Source: Paenibacillus sp. YPG26
GTDB lineage: Bacteria; Bacillota; Bacilli; Paenibacillales; Paenibacillaceae
DNA: 64,000 nucleotides
NCBI RefSeq assembly: GCF_023704175.1
Contig: NZ_CP084530.1
Coordinates: forward strand, 2,362,501-2,426,500
Direction of reading: 5' to 3'
Position numbers and translations under genes: made by a program. Shown here one piece after another: positions 1 through 8,456 of this stretch. Under the pieces are notes generated by a model that was not told the origin of the DNA, did no database searches, and saw only the letters and a list, made by a program, of their open reading frames with translations. Position 1 is the first letter of the stretch; every line of letters starts with the position of its first letter.

Positions 1-351
1 AGCACGGCCAATCCCAAGATCAATCCTCCCAGGATTGAGACAGGATAATAGATGAAAAGACTCTGCCACCTTCATCGGGCTGTAATGCGGCAGCAGAAGC
101 GCTCCCGTCCCCAATCGGATACGCTGTGTTCTTGCACCGATATGAGATAACAATATTTCCGGCGAAGCACAAGCCAGTCCTTCAAGATCATGATGCTCGG
201 CAGCCCAATAGCGGTCGTATCCCCAAGCTTCACTATGAATAGCAAGCCGGATCGCTTCCTGAAGTGCAGTCTCCGGCGGGACATCATTATATTGAGGTAC
301 AAGGTCCAATACACTAAGCTTGATCGATTGCATTTGTGACTTTCCCCGCAT
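1..351 (-). CDS. LLM-class flavin-dependent oxidoreductase, N-terminal part
   Basis: Partial gene whose 3' end lies beyond the window start; 117 codons are visible. The translation shows the N-terminal hallmarks of bacterial luciferase-like (LLM) flavin oxidoreductases: a first beta strand starting SVLDLVP, an AAEHH motif near residue 50, a RIRLGTGALLLPHYSP stretch near 77-92 and GRIDLGIGRA at the cut end. Family members use FMNH2 and O2 to oxidise small organic substrates; the substrate here is unknown. I start it at the ATG at 351 because an AAGGAGGG ribosome site precedes it by about 6-7 bases; an in-frame ATG at 333 is the alternative. A perfect 20-bp palindrome lies 64 bases upstream and may be its operator. 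The family call is firm; the substrate is not known. Confidence 0.85.
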   Translation of the reverse strand, partial: MRGKSQMQSIKLSVLDLVPQYNDVPPETALQEAIRLAIHSEAWGYDRYWAAEHHDLEGLACASPEILLSHIGARTQRIRLGTGALLLPHYSPMKVAESFHLLSCLNPGRIDLGIGRA

Positions 352-414
352 TTAACTCCCTCCTTAATGAGCATGGCCAATAACTAGCTCCTACAAAATA
401 ATCCTGCAGCATGT

Positions 415-434
415 ATCTCGTTCTAGAACGAGAT
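415..434. promoter_or_regulatory. Perfect 20-bp palindrome, candidate operator of the flavin oxidoreductase gene
   Basis: The sequence ATCTCGTTCTAGAACGAGAT is identical to its own reverse complement. It sits 64 bases upstream of the oxidoreductase start, where a repressor operator would lie. It has no T-tract, so it does not look like a terminator. The binding protein cannot be named from sequence; MarR, TetR or HxlR-type regulators are possible. Confidence 0.55.
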
Positions 435-489
435 GGCTGTAAATGGCCAAAATCTAACTTAGTCAAATACTTGTAAAGTCAACAAACAA

Positions 490-514
490 CCCCCTAGTCC
501 TTAAAGGTAGGGGG
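490..514 (-). terminator. Hairpin terminator after pulA
   Basis: A CCCCCTA/TAGGGGG inverted repeat with a short loop sits about 20 bases past the pulA stop codon. On the minus strand it is followed by TTGTTTGTT, a broken T-tract, so it is probably a rho-independent terminator. Confidence 0.6.
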
Positions 515-534
515 CATTCATATTTATTACCAAA

Positions 535-2487
535 CTACACAGCTAAAATAACCATTCCGATGCCTTCAACTTCCAGCTTGCCGGATGTAAGATTTCTTGT
601 CCGCTCCTGTCCATGAATAACCTTCCACTCACCAAGTGCAGGAAGCTGCAGGGATAGAACATCCCTTCTCGCATTATACAGCACATACAAGTGCTCGGCG
701 GAATCCCCTCCCGCATGATCTCGAAGAGTATATGCCACTGTATTAGAAGGGCTTGCTTCGAAGCGTAAATGTCTCCGGATTAATTCAGAAGACTCAAGCC
801 TAAATGCGGGATGGTCTTTGCGCAGCTTAATCAGTTCCTTCATAAATTCAACATCGTCCCGGTATTCCGCGCACCGTTCCCAATCGAGACGGTTAACTTC
901 ATCCGGTAGATTATAACTATTCTCGAAGCCGACTTTGGAACGGCAGAATTCCTGTCCAGCATGTATAAATGCAATCCCTTGGCTCGTCAGCACAATGGAA
1001 GAACCTAGGCGGTGCATCTGGCGGCGGACCTCGTTCTCCTCCCCATCAACAGAGACCAGAATCTTGTCCCACATTGTATGGTTGTCGTGGCATTCCGCAT
1101 AGGTAACAGTCTGTGAAGGCTCAGCCGCAAAGCCTTTAATCCAATCATCAAAGTCTATGCAGGCGGTAACCCCTTGCTTAATTGCATGTTCCAGGCCTAC
1201 GCCTCCGCTGATAAAGCCCTTCTCTCTGGCTTCGAATACGTGTCCTCTGATCGCATCGCGGATGATATCATTAAAGAATCCAATTCCCGGCAGAAGACGG
1301 GCTTGGTGCTGATTCGCCCTCTTATAAGACGGGAGCTCAGTCTCCATAACCCAGCCTTCACCGATTGTGATCAGGGAAGGATCGATCTCATCGAGCCTAT
1401 GGCGGATCTCTTTCATCGTATCTACGTCGAGGAGACCCATAAGATCAAATCGGAACCCGTCAACATGATATTCTTTGACCCAATGAAGAATGGATTCGAC
1501 AATGAACTTGGACATCATTTTACGCTCAGAAGCAACGTCATTTCCGCAGCCCGAGCCATTCGAGAATTCCTGCTGACTGTTATACCGAAGGTAGTAACCG
1601 GGTACGAGCTTATTGAAATTAACCACATATCCATCATATACATGGTTGTAGACTACATCCATAATGACGCGTAGACCTTGATCGTGCAAAGTTTGGATCA
1701 ACTGCTTCAACTCGCGGATGCGAAGCTCAGGCTGATACGGATCTGTGGAGTAGGAGCCTTCGGGAACATTATAATTCTTGGGATCATACCCCCAATTATA
1801 CTGGGGAATATCCAGGCGGGTCTCGTCGACACTTTGAGTTGAATAATCATAGATCGGCAGCAGTTGAACATGAGTTACACCCAGGCTAAGCACGTGATCA
1901 AGCCCCGTCTTGATTCCCTCAGGACCGCGTGTTCCAGTCTCAGCCATGCCAAGATATTTGCCTTTATGGGTTATTCCGCTCTCCGGATGGATTGAGAAGT
2001 CACGTACGTGTGCTTCATAGATGATCACATCTGTTACCTTGTTAAAAGCAGGCTTCTCCTCAGTCCATCGATCGGGGTTCGTTCCAGCCAAGTCCATAAT
2101 GGCCGCCCGGTCTCCATTGACCGCAACGGCTGTGGCATAAGGATCCGCAGCTTCATTCCACTGTTCACCGATACGAACAAGATACGTATATAAATAACCA
2201 TGCAAATCCTCATCTATCTCGAGTGTCCACGTGCCACTGATATCCTCTTTCATTGGACACAGACGCTCTGAGCGCCCATCCCATGTCCGGTAAAGGACTA
2301 CGAAAGCCTCACTGGCCGTAGGCGCCCATAGGCGGAATGCAGTTCTCTGCTTACTGTATCGCGATCCAAGATCATCTCCATCATAATAAAAGTGATCATC
2401 GAACTCAGGAGCAAAGATAGAGATTCCTTTGGTTTTAGCGGGATCTCCATAATCTATGTGAATGTTTCTGTCGATCTGTACGGACAA
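535..2487 (-). CDS. pulA: Type I pullulanase
   Basis: Debranching enzyme (GH13_14) that hydrolyses alpha-1,6 bonds of pullulan, amylopectin or glycogen limit dextrins. The 650-residue protein has no signal peptide, so it should act inside the cell on imported or stored glucans. An N-terminal CBM48-like domain spans roughly residues 45-130. The type I signature YNWGYDP is at 230-236, and the GH13 catalytic residues are visible as D348 (DGFRFD), E377 (IGEGW) and D468 (ECHDN). The start is a TTG, 9 bases after AAGGAG. A good cre site about 40 bases upstream suggests CcpA catabolite repression. It may work with the glycogen phosphorylase at 12.7-15.1 kb. Confidence 0.95.
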   Translation of the reverse strand: MSVQIDRNIHIDYGDPAKTKGISIFAPEFDDHFYYDGDDLGSRYSKQRTAFRLWAPTASEAFVVLYRTWDGRSERLCPMKEDISGTWTLEIDEDLHGYLYTYLVRIGEQWNEAADPYATAVAVNGDRAAIMDLAGTNPDRWTEEKPAFNKVTDVIIYEAHVRDFSIHPESGITHKGKYLGMAETGTRGPEGIKTGLDHVLSLGVTHVQLLPIYDYSTQSVDETRLDIPQYNWGYDPKNYNVPEGSYSTDPYQPELRIRELKQLIQTLHDQGLRVIMDVVYNHVYDGYVVNFNKLVPGYYLRYNSQQEFSNGSGCGNDVASERKMMSKFIVESILHWVKEYHVDGFRFDLMGLLDVDTMKEIRHRLDEIDPSLITIGEGWVMETELPSYKRANQHQARLLPGIGFFNDIIRDAIRGHVFEAREKGFISGGVGLEHAIKQGVTACIDFDDWIKGFAAEPSQTVTYAECHDNHTMWDKILVSVDGEENEVRRQMHRLGSSIVLTSQGIAFIHAGQEFCRSKVGFENSYNLPDEVNRLDWERCAEYRDDVEFMKELIKLRKDHPAFRLESSELIRRHLRFEASPSNTVAYTLRDHAGGDSAEHLYVLYNARRDVLSLQLPALGEWKVIHGQERTRNLTSGKLEVEGIGMVILAV

Positions 2488-2525
2488 GCTGACTCACTCC
2501 TTGAACTAGAACTCATGGCATTGTT

Positions 2526-2540
2526 GGAAATCGTTTGCAT
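2526..2540 (-). promoter_or_regulatory. cre site (CcpA) upstream of pulA
   Basis: On the minus strand the sequence reads ATGCAAACGATTTCC. It matches every fixed position of the cre consensus WTGNAANCGNWNNC; only the last W position differs. It lies 39-53 bases upstream of the TTG start of pulA, a place where CcpA would repress. Confidence 0.7.
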
Positions 2541-2646
2541 TCCAAACTATTTACCATTATAAAGGAGATTATCGGCTAATTGAAGTTGAAAAATAATACA
2601 TAAAAAATATTGTGTTCCGCTTACCCCGCGAGCATTCTCAATACAG

Positions 2647-3417
2647 CTACGCAGACAGTCTGAGAACATGAACTGCGTCCAGTACAGATCTGCCCTTAGG
2701 AGGAGACGGCTTCATAGCAGAGCCGTGTTGAACTGTTCCGCCGCGGACCATATTGATTATCAGCTGAGGGTCCACTGAATCATTATGCAGCAGTTGAACC
2801 AAAAGATCTGCATTCTCATGGCGAAGTGCCAACAGATATTGCTGAATCCTCGCTGCAAGGTAATCCGAATCGTCGTCACAAGCTTCCATTTCATCAGGGT
2901 CCTTAAGGATGCGCTTAACCGGGACCAGGGATGCTCTCGCCCGGAACAATGCAGACTTCACAGCACCCTCGGTCATATTCAGCTTTTCCGCGACTTCGCG
3001 AGAGGTGTAAGACAAGACGTCCCGTAGTAGAAAAATGCATCGCTGCAGTGGGGGCACGTGCAGCAGCACAAGTCTTAGTACATTTGAAATATCATCCTGG
3101 TCAGAACCAAAATGATATTTCAAGTTATATTCGTGCTGAAGATCAGCTGTTTTGCGATCGAATACCTTCTGTCTTCGTACCCGGTCAATCCATTGGTTCC
3201 GTGCCGCTCTGAACAGGTAAGCTTGGATATTCTCATGATGTTTAGCCCCTTGAAGAACCGGCAGGGTCTTCAAGCAGACATCCTGCACCAGGTCCTCGGC
3301 CTCCCACTTCGATCCAGTCAGAACAAGGCAGTAGCCGAGTAAAGTGGAGCGGAGCTCCGAGAGCTCATCTGCGGGTCTGGGGGCTGGGCGTCCGCTTGAT
3401 AGGTTAAACGCGCTCAT
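2647..3417 (-). CDS. ECF-like RNA polymerase sigma factor
   Basis: Sigma-70 family protein of about 256 residues. Region 2 is near the N terminus (EAEDLVQDVCLK, then a FRAARNQWIDRVRR stretch) and region 4 holds the helix-turn-helix SYTSREVAEKLNMTEGAVKS. About 90 residues follow region 4, including a YLLALRHENADLLVQLL segment resembling the start of the SnoaL-like tail of SigJ-type sigma factors, but shorter than usual. No anti-sigma gene is adjacent. I chose the ATG at 3417 (GGAAG six bases upstream) over the one at 3435. It lies between the AIM24-family gene and pulA on the same strand. Its target promoters are unknown. Confidence 0.85.
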   Translation of the reverse strand: MSAFNLSSGRPAPRPADELSELRSTLLGYCLVLTGSKWEAEDLVQDVCLKTLPVLQGAKHHENIQAYLFRAARNQWIDRVRRQKVFDRKTADLQHEYNLKYHFGSDQDDISNVLRLVLLHVPPLQRCIFLLRDVLSYTSREVAEKLNMTEGAVKSALFRARASLVPVKRILKDPDEMEACDDDSDYLAARIQQYLLALRHENADLLVQLLHNDSVDPQLIINMVRGGTVQHGSAMKPSPPKGRSVLDAVHVLRLSA

Positions 3418-3508
3418 GGCCATCTTCCTTTCCATAGTTCTTCGTTATTAAACGAAGAAGACCCGCCATTAGATACGCTGTGCACTCATTTCCTGAAACA
3501 AAGTAATC

Positions 3509-4288
3509 TTATTTCTCGAACAGGTTGCCAAGTCCACCCAGAATGCTTCCTTCCTCTTTACTTCCCCCATACCTTGATGCAGACATCACCCGGTCTGCCA
3601 TACGGCTGAATGGAAGCGATTGTACCCATACCCTTCCCGGTCCGCGAAGTGTCGCGAAGAACAATCCTTCACCGCCGAACAGCGCGCTCTTGATTCCTTT
3701 TACAAATTCGATATCATAGTCCACCCCTGCAGTCATGGCAACCAGACAGCCGGTATCCAGGCGGAGAACTTCTCCAGGCTGAAGATCACGCTGGATGACG
3801 AGACCGCCCGAATGGACAAAGGCCCAGCCATCGCCCTCGATTTTTTGCATAATGAAGCCTTCGCCACCGAAGAAGCCCGCGCCCAGCTTGCGCTGGAATT
3901 CAATGCCGATTGAATTGCCTTTTGCGGAACAGAGGAACGAATCCTTCTGACAGATCACCTTACCCCCAAGCAGCTGGAGATCCAGCGGAATGATCTTGCC
4001 TGGATAAGGCGAGGCAAAAGTCACATTCTGGCGATAACGGCCCTCATTCGTGAAGACGGTCATGAACAAGCTCTCGCCTGTCAGAAGGCGTTTGCCAGCA
4101 CCCATCAGCTTGCCCATCATTCCATTTCCGCGTGCACCATCTCCGAAGATGGTCTCCATCCGGATATCCGGATCCATCATCATAAAGCTGCCAGCCTCTG
4201 CAACAACACTCTCTGAAGGATCCAGCTGAATTTCAACACACTGCATTTCTTCACCTAAGATTCGATAATCGATTTCATGTGCACTCAT
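3509..4288 (-). CDS. AIM24 / TIGR00266 family protein
   Basis: A 259-residue protein of the AIM24 family, predicted all-beta with no signal peptide or membrane segment. Visible family features are the early [14 protein letters not shown] stretch, the [15 protein letters not shown] repeat and a second [15 protein letters not shown] repeat; these GGEG loops mark the internal pseudo-symmetry. The biochemical role of bacterial members is not established. The ATG at 4288 is chosen because GGAGG is nine bases upstream; a TTG at 4294 is too close to that site. It is probably in the same transcription unit as the sigma factor gene 91 bases downstream. Confidence 0.85.
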   Translation of the reverse strand: MSAHEIDYRILGEEMQCVEIQLDPSESVVAEAGSFMMMDPDIRMETIFGDGARGNGMMGKLMGAGKRLLTGESLFMTVFTNEGRYRQNVTFASPYPGKIIPLDLQLLGGKVICQKDSFLCSAKGNSIGIEFQRKLGAGFFGGEGFIMQKIEGDGWAFVHSGGLVIQRDLQPGEVLRLDTGCLVAMTAGVDYDIEFVKGIKSALFGGEGLFFATLRGPGRVWVQSLPFSRMADRVMSASRYGGSKEEGSILGGLGNLFEK

Positions 4289-4391
4289 GTACAATCGCCT
4301 CCAAATTTAATTTCTTGTTCTATTTACGCGGGAAACGACTCTTAGTTGCAATCTAATGTGACTCTAACATTTATTATACATCCTAAACTCA

Positions 4392-4431
4392 AAGAGACTG
4401 TAACACGTTATCTAACGTCCTACAGTCTCTT
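4392..4431 (-). terminator. Terminator of the FecCD permease pair
   Basis: AAGAGACTGTA pairs with TACAGTCTCTT around an inner CGTTA/TAACG stem, just past the stop of the downstream permease. The minus-strand tail is TTTGAGTTT. Confidence 0.65.
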
Positions 4432-4439
4432 GCTTGGAA

Positions 4440-5471
4440 TTATTTTGCCTTAGCGAGCAAATAGAGGAAATATGGAGCTCCGATAACGGCTACCACAACT
4501 CCGATCGGTATGGAGGCCGAGTTCACGAGAACACGGGTTATGGCATCAGCCACCAACATTAGAAGTCCTCCGCACAACATAGAGGCGGGCAATAGATACT
4601 CATGCTTGGGTCCAACCAGCCGGCGTGCCAAATGAGGGCAAATCAAGCCTACGAATGAAATAGCTCCTCCAACCGCCACACAGACACCAGCCAGGACTAC
4701 GGCTGCCGCCATTAGCCTCGGCCGCTCCTTGTTAACCGCCGTGCCCAGGCCCATTGCCGCCGGATCACCCAATGTCAGGACATTGAGCACCTTTGCTTTA
4801 TAAAGGCAGTAAGGAATCAGGACAAGCAGCCAGGGAATGAAGGATAACACATAGTTCCAATCTGTTCCTCTAATACTGCCTGCCAGCCAAGTGTAAATTA
4901 GCTGATGATTCTGCGGATCAAGCTTAAGCGTGATCACGATGGTAAAAGCGTTAATTCCAGCAGCAATACCAATCCCGCTCAGAACGAGACGGATTGCGGA
5001 CAGCCCCTCACCTTTTTTATAAGCCAGATAATAGATGAGGGCTGCGGAGGCTGCTGCACCAGCCAAGGCAAGCAACGGCATAAGATAAACCGAGCCGAGG
5101 AGCTCAGCAGGATAAAAATATACAAAAATTATCACAGCAAGTCCTGCACCAGCATTGATCCCGAGAATTCCCGGTTCCGCCAGCGGATTGCCAGTTACCC
5201 CTTGCAGCAAACAACCTGACAGGGCAAGCCCTGCCCCAACCAGAACAGAGATGATTATTTGGGGCAGACGGAATTCAAACAAAATCAAGTTCTGTTTAGG
5301 TGTGCCCTGTCCTATTAATGTCTGTACTATTTCAGAGGGAGTAAGGCGGATCTGTCCCAGATTCATGCTGATCAGGAACATAATTAGAATCAAAATCGCG
5401 AGACCAAGCATGACAGTGAAGCCTCGGGTTCTTCTCCGGCTCTCCGCCTGTGAGAATAGGAGCTTCTTCAT
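4440..5471 (-). CDS. FecCD-family iron-siderophore ABC permease (downstream)
   Basis: A 343-residue integral membrane protein with about nine or ten hydrophobic segments, typical of BtuC/FhuB/FecCD permeases for ferric siderophores, heme or cobalamin. Family motifs include GAGLALSGCLLQGVTGNPLAEPGILG near residues 77-102 and GAISFVGLICPHLARRLVG near 265-283, the loop that contacts the ATPase. It starts 3 bases after the other permease, so the two should form a heterodimer. No ATPase or binding-protein gene lies next to them; these must be supplied from elsewhere (established for other Bacillota that share FhuC-type ATPases). Confidence 0.92.
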   Translation of the reverse strand: MKKLLFSQAESRRRTRGFTVMLGLAILILIMFLISMNLGQIRLTPSEIVQTLIGQGTPKQNLILFEFRLPQIIISVLVGAGLALSGCLLQGVTGNPLAEPGILGINAGAGLAVIIFVYFYPAELLGSVYLMPLLALAGAAASAALIYYLAYKKGEGLSAIRLVLSGIGIAAGINAFTIVITLKLDPQNHQLIYTWLAGSIRGTDWNYVLSFIPWLLVLIPYCLYKAKVLNVLTLGDPAAMGLGTAVNKERPRLMAAAVVLAGVCVAVGGAISFVGLICPHLARRLVGPKHEYLLPASMLCGGLLMLVADAITRVLVNSASIPIGVVVAVIGAPYFLYLLAKAK

Positions 5472-5474
5472 AAG

Positions 5475-6521
5475 TTAAATCAGCCCCCTTCCAGAACGGC
5501 GAATGAAGAAAATGAAGAAGGGAACACCCAGCAGGGCAATAACGGCACCAAGCGGGATCCCATAATTAGGGTCCAGCCATTGTCCCGCGATATCAGCTGA
5601 CACAACCAGCAGGCTGCCCATCACCGCAGAGCATGGAATGATCAGCCGATAATCAACCCCCACCAGACTCCTTGCCAGGTGAGGGACGATTAAGCCAACA
5701 AAAGCGATCATCCCGGCAACGGATACACTGGCGCCTGCAAGTACCATAACAACGAGCAGACAAGCCGCCTTAACCCAGCCCGTTCGAAGTCCCAGTCCTG
5801 AGGCGACCTCTTCACCAAGGTTCAGGAGAGTTACCGGCCTGGAGAGCAGTAACGCGCCTGCCAGAGCCAGGACTGCCCATGGGAACACCATATCAAGTTG
5901 GGTCCATTTCGTTCCTCCCAGCCCGCCCGAATACCAGAATGACAGCTCAAGTCCCAGATTGAAATACACAGCGATACCAGTGCTTAAAGCTACAAATAAA
6001 GCACTGACAGCCGCGCCGGCCAAAGTCAGCCGAATCGGAGTTATTCCTCCTCTGGTAAGAGAGCCGATCCCGTAGACTATGCCTACCGCGATCGCCGCCC
6101 CAGCGAAGGAGAACAGCATCAATCCTGTTGATCCAACAGAAGGAACAAAGGCAAAGCAAATAGCTATGGCGAATCCCGCGCCCGCATTCAAGCCCAGCAA
6201 TCCCGAATCTGCGAGCGGGTTTCTTGTTAGGCCCTGCATTAAGGCACCCGCTACAGCCAGACAGGCACCTACTAACACACCCGCCAAAGCACGGGGAATG
6301 CGCAGTTCCCTGATCACCTGATGCTGCTGCAGGTCGGGATTAAAGTGAATGACAGCCTGCCATACGGTACTAAGGGAAATTGAAGAGGAGCCAGTAGCTA
6401 TGGATATGCCTGTTAGAATACCCAGCAGTATGAGCCCTGCAATCATGATGACCACAGCTGTCAGCGGCCGGCTGCTCTCCCGGATCTTATTGAACTCTGG
6501 TTCTCGTGGTGAGGCAGACAT
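5475..6521 (-). CDS. FecCD-family iron-siderophore ABC permease (upstream)
   Basis: A 348-residue multi-pass permease, first gene of the iron pair. It shows the same signatures as its partner: GACLAVAGALMQGLTRNPLADSGLLG near residues 83-108 and GMIAFVGLIVPHLARSLVG near 267-285. The start ATG at 6521 follows AAAAGGATGG. A strong promoter overlapped by a Fur-box-like dyad lies 57-85 bases upstream, so expression is probably induced by iron limitation. The substrate (which siderophore) cannot be told without the binding protein. Confidence 0.92.
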   Translation of the reverse strand: MSASPREPEFNKIRESSRPLTAVVIMIAGLILLGILTGISIATGSSSISLSTVWQAVIHFNPDLQQHQVIRELRIPRALAGVLVGACLAVAGALMQGLTRNPLADSGLLGLNAGAGFAIAICFAFVPSVGSTGLMLFSFAGAAIAVGIVYGIGSLTRGGITPIRLTLAGAAVSALFVALSTGIAVYFNLGLELSFWYSGGLGGTKWTQLDMVFPWAVLALAGALLLSRPVTLLNLGEEVASGLGLRTGWVKAACLLVVMVLAGASVSVAGMIAFVGLIVPHLARSLVGVDYRLIIPCSAVMGSLLVVSADIAGQWLDPNYGIPLGAVIALLGVPFFIFFIRRSGRGLI

Positions 6522-6577
6522 GTCAAACCATCCTTTTAAGAGTTAGTACAATCGTTCATTCGCTTTGTCTACAGTTC

Positions 6578-6606
6578 ATTGTATTGATCACGATTCTCAC
6601 AGTCAA
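6578..6606 (-). promoter_or_regulatory. Promoter with Fur box for the iron permease pair
   Basis: On the minus strand, TTGACT (6601-6606) and TACAAT (6578-6583) are separated by exactly 17 bases. The spacer holds TGAGAATCGTGATCA (6585-6599), which matches the 7-1-7 Fur consensus TGATAATNATTATCA at 11 of 14 fixed positions. A repressor bound there would cover both promoter elements. Confidence 0.75.
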
Positions 6607-6696
6607 TAAATTCTCCAGCCTCCCTTCCATTCGTCCATACCATATAGTCGTACGTGCAATATGATGTGTATTATCCCTAGAGAGGAGTTGATGATT

Positions 6697-6897
6697 GTGG
6701 CATTACAACCATCGAATTGTTCAGGTCCGCGCCCTATTTACACAGATAAAAAAGTAGTCTATGAGGATGTGTACAAACCGGAACTCGTTCCTGTGATCCA
6801 TGAAGTAGAGGTTGTAGAACGGATTCACCACGTTCCCGTACCCGTTCATCACGTCGTTGTCAAAAGAAGAGTCGTGCACTGCGGTTACAATTGTTAA
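6697..6897 (+). CDS. Small Val/His-rich protein, CotD-like spore coat candidate
   Basis: A short protein of about 66 residues. It has a Cys near the N terminus (SNCSGPRP), a long Val/Glu/His-rich middle (VIHEVEVVERIHHV, then PVPVHHVVVKRR) and a C-terminal HCGYNC. Small His/Cys/Pro-rich proteins of this style are annotated as CotD-like inner spore coat proteins in Bacillus and Paenibacillus; similarity here is by composition only. AGAGGAG is followed nine bases later by a GTG at 6697, which I take as start; the ATG at 6691 is only three bases away from it, and another ATG lies at 6661. A clear terminator follows. It is likely a monocistronic sporulation gene, but this is uncertain. Confidence 0.6.
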   Translation: MALQPSNCSGPRPIYTDKKVVYEDVYKPELVPVIHEVEVVERIHHVPVPVHHVVVKRRVVHCGYNC

Positions 6898-6904
6898 ACC
6901 AAAT

Positions 6905-6940
6905 AAGAGCAGCCGTCAGTTTACTGACGCGGCTGCTCTT
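6905..6940 (+). terminator. Strong hairpin terminator after the CotD-like gene
   Basis: AAGAGCAGCCG and CGGCTGCTCTT flank an inner TCAGT/ACTGA stem. The hairpin starts 7 bases after the stop codon and is followed by GCTTGGTTTT. Confidence 0.8.
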
Positions 6941-7013
6941 GCTTGGTTTTCACCTATTTAAGCAGTAGGAATCCATACTGCAGACATTTTAAATAAAATT
7001 TACGAATCAAAGA

Positions 7014-7538
7014 CTAGTCAGATGCACTCTGCTCTTCAGGATTAATTACTTTGCCTACAATCACCAAATCCCTTGCGACACCGTCAAGCATTGCCACTTC
7101 GGGCAGATATCCCCACTGAACGAAGCCAAACTTTCGAAGAAGTGACAAGCTCGGTTCATTATGGGCAAACACAAAACCAACCAGACGTGTAACGAATAGG
7201 CGTGGACATTCTGCGATCGCTTTCTGTATCAGAATCGTACCATATCCTTGGCCGCGGTAGGCCTCTGCGATATAGATGCTGATCTCGGCTGTACCGTTAT
7301 AGGCCGGCCTACCATAGAATGATTGAAAGCTCAGCCAAGCGGCAACTTCATCACCCACCCGCAGCACCCACAGAGGTCTGCGATCCGGAGTGTGTTCATG
7401 GAACCAGGGAATCCGGCTATCGACTGTAACTGGATCCACATCTGCGGTAACCTGTCTTCCTGCAATGGTACTATTGTATATTTGTACAATCTGCTCAAGA
7501 TCGTTAATCCTGGCATCAGTTATCGTATAAGGTGTCAT
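7014..7538 (-). CDS. GNAT N-acetyltransferase (phosphinothricin acetyltransferase-like)
   Basis: Acetyl-CoA-dependent N-acetyltransferase of about 174 residues. The order of motifs matches the Pat/YwnH subfamily: an N-terminal IVQIYNSTI helix, a [20 protein letters not shown] stretch containing the pyrophosphate-binding Q/RGxGxG-type loop, and [14 protein letters not shown] near the C terminus. The likely substrate is a small amine or amino-acid analogue such as phosphinothricin or methionine sulfoximine, but this is family knowledge only. I chose the ATG at 7538; the in-frame ATG at 7577 lies almost at the predicted transcription start and has no ribosome site. Confidence 0.88.
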   Translation of the reverse strand: MTPYTITDARINDLEQIVQIYNSTIAGRQVTADVDPVTVDSRIPWFHEHTPDRRPLWVLRVGDEVAAWLSFQSFYGRPAYNGTAEISIYIAEAYRGQGYGTILIQKAIAECPRLFVTRLVGFVFAHNEPSLSLLRKFGFVQWGYLPEVAMLDGVARDLVIVGKVINPEEQSASD

Positions 7539-7587
7539 GGTTGCTTCCGCGCCTCCGGGGTCATATATTGTGTACATCAGTAACTAC

Positions 7588-7616
7588 ATTATACACGGGA
7601 GCCGGGAATGTTAAAG
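7588..7616 (-). promoter_or_regulatory. Candidate promoter of the GNAT gene
   Basis: On the minus strand a perfect TATAAT (7588-7593) lies 17 bases from CTTTAA (7611-7616), a weak -35 element. The -35 overlaps the stop codon of the upstream HAD gene. Its position supports the later start codon for the acetyltransferase. Confidence 0.5.
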
Positions 7617-8293
7617 TGCTGGCAAGCAGGCCTGGGTAAGCTCATCAAGAGTTCCATAATAGTACGTTGCCTGCGCGTTTAATAGCTCCTCCTTCGATCC
7701 ATACCCATACCCTACTCCTGCACTATGTATCTGGTTATGCTGAGCTCCAATGATATCGTGCTTCCGATCTCCGATCATGACGGTCTGCAATGGATCCAGC
7801 TGTAATGTCTCTAGAATGTGAGCTATCAGCTCTTTTTTATCCGAATACGTACCATCCAGCTCACTTCCGAATACTCCTGTGAAATAGTGATCTAGCTTGA
7901 AATGCCTAAGAATTTCGTGAGCAAAGACAAGCGGTTTTGAGGTTGCCAGATAGATCATTTTGCCGTTGTCCTTCAACATGTCGAGCAAGTCTGTTACCCC
8001 GGTATATACCTCATTCACATACAGACCCTTTTTTCTCGGAAATATTCCCGGTAGTAGTCGATAGCGTGCCATGTTGTTGTCTGATCAAATGAGTAATACT
8101 TACTGAAGGTCTCCTGTAATGGAGGTCCGATGAAGAATTGTAGTTTAGTTAAGTCATCTTCTTCAATCCCCATTTTGGAAAGCGCATATTGCACTGATTT
8201 TGTAATACCAGGCGCCGGGTCTGTTAGTGTTCCATCCAGATCAAATAAATAGTGATTGTACTGAAGTATGTTAAGCCCCCCTTTTTTAAACAT
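7611..8293 (-). pseudogene. HAD-family phosphatase (PpaX/Gph-like) broken by a one-base frameshift
   Basis: Two overlapping minus-strand frames encode the two halves of one HAD phosphatase of normal size (about 226 residues). The first half (8293 to about 8030) has motif I, FDLDGTLTD, and the cap domain. The second half (about 8035 to 7611) has motif II (ATSKP) and the acidic motif MIGDRKHDIIGAQ. They join at a run of six A residues (T at 8029-8034): adding one A restores REKKGLYVNEV. All catalytic motifs are otherwise intact, so this is a recent mutation, an assembly error in a homopolymer, or a case of ribosomal or transcriptional slippage. Likely activity is phosphoglycolate or pyrophosphate hydrolysis. 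Confidence 0.75.
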
Positions 8294-8350
8294 TCTATCT
8301 CGAGTATCTTACAGCAAAAAAAATTAATGTTAAATATATCCTTTAATTTG

Positions 8351-8364
8351 TTTCCCTAAGGAAA
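8351..8364. promoter_or_regulatory. MntR-like operator 1
   Basis: TTTCCCTAAGGAAA, an imperfect dyad with TTTCC and GGAAA half-sites. It resembles the Bacillus MntR consensus with a CCTTAAGG-type core and lies 8 bases upstream of a candidate -35 element. Confidence 0.55.
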
Positions 8365-8371
8365 AAAATTG

Positions 8372-8400
8372 TTGTACATGCATCTTTATTGCGGTATGCT
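8372..8400 (+). promoter_or_regulatory. Candidate promoter of the mntABCD-like operon
   Basis: TTGTAC (8372-8377) and TATGCT (8395-8400) are 17 bases apart. Each matches the sigma-A consensus at about four of six positions. The palindromes at 8351-8364 and 8457-8472 flank it. Confidence 0.5.
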
Positions 8401-8456
8401 AATATTGTAGTCTATGGGAAATACATACAACTGGCACGAATTTTTTTACTCAAAAA

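Noticed and set aside
8029..8034. Programmed -1 frameshift in the HAD gene
   Set aside because: The A run could allow P-site slippage, but the A-site codon would not re-pair well and no stimulatory structure is seen; a simple indel or assembly error is more likely.
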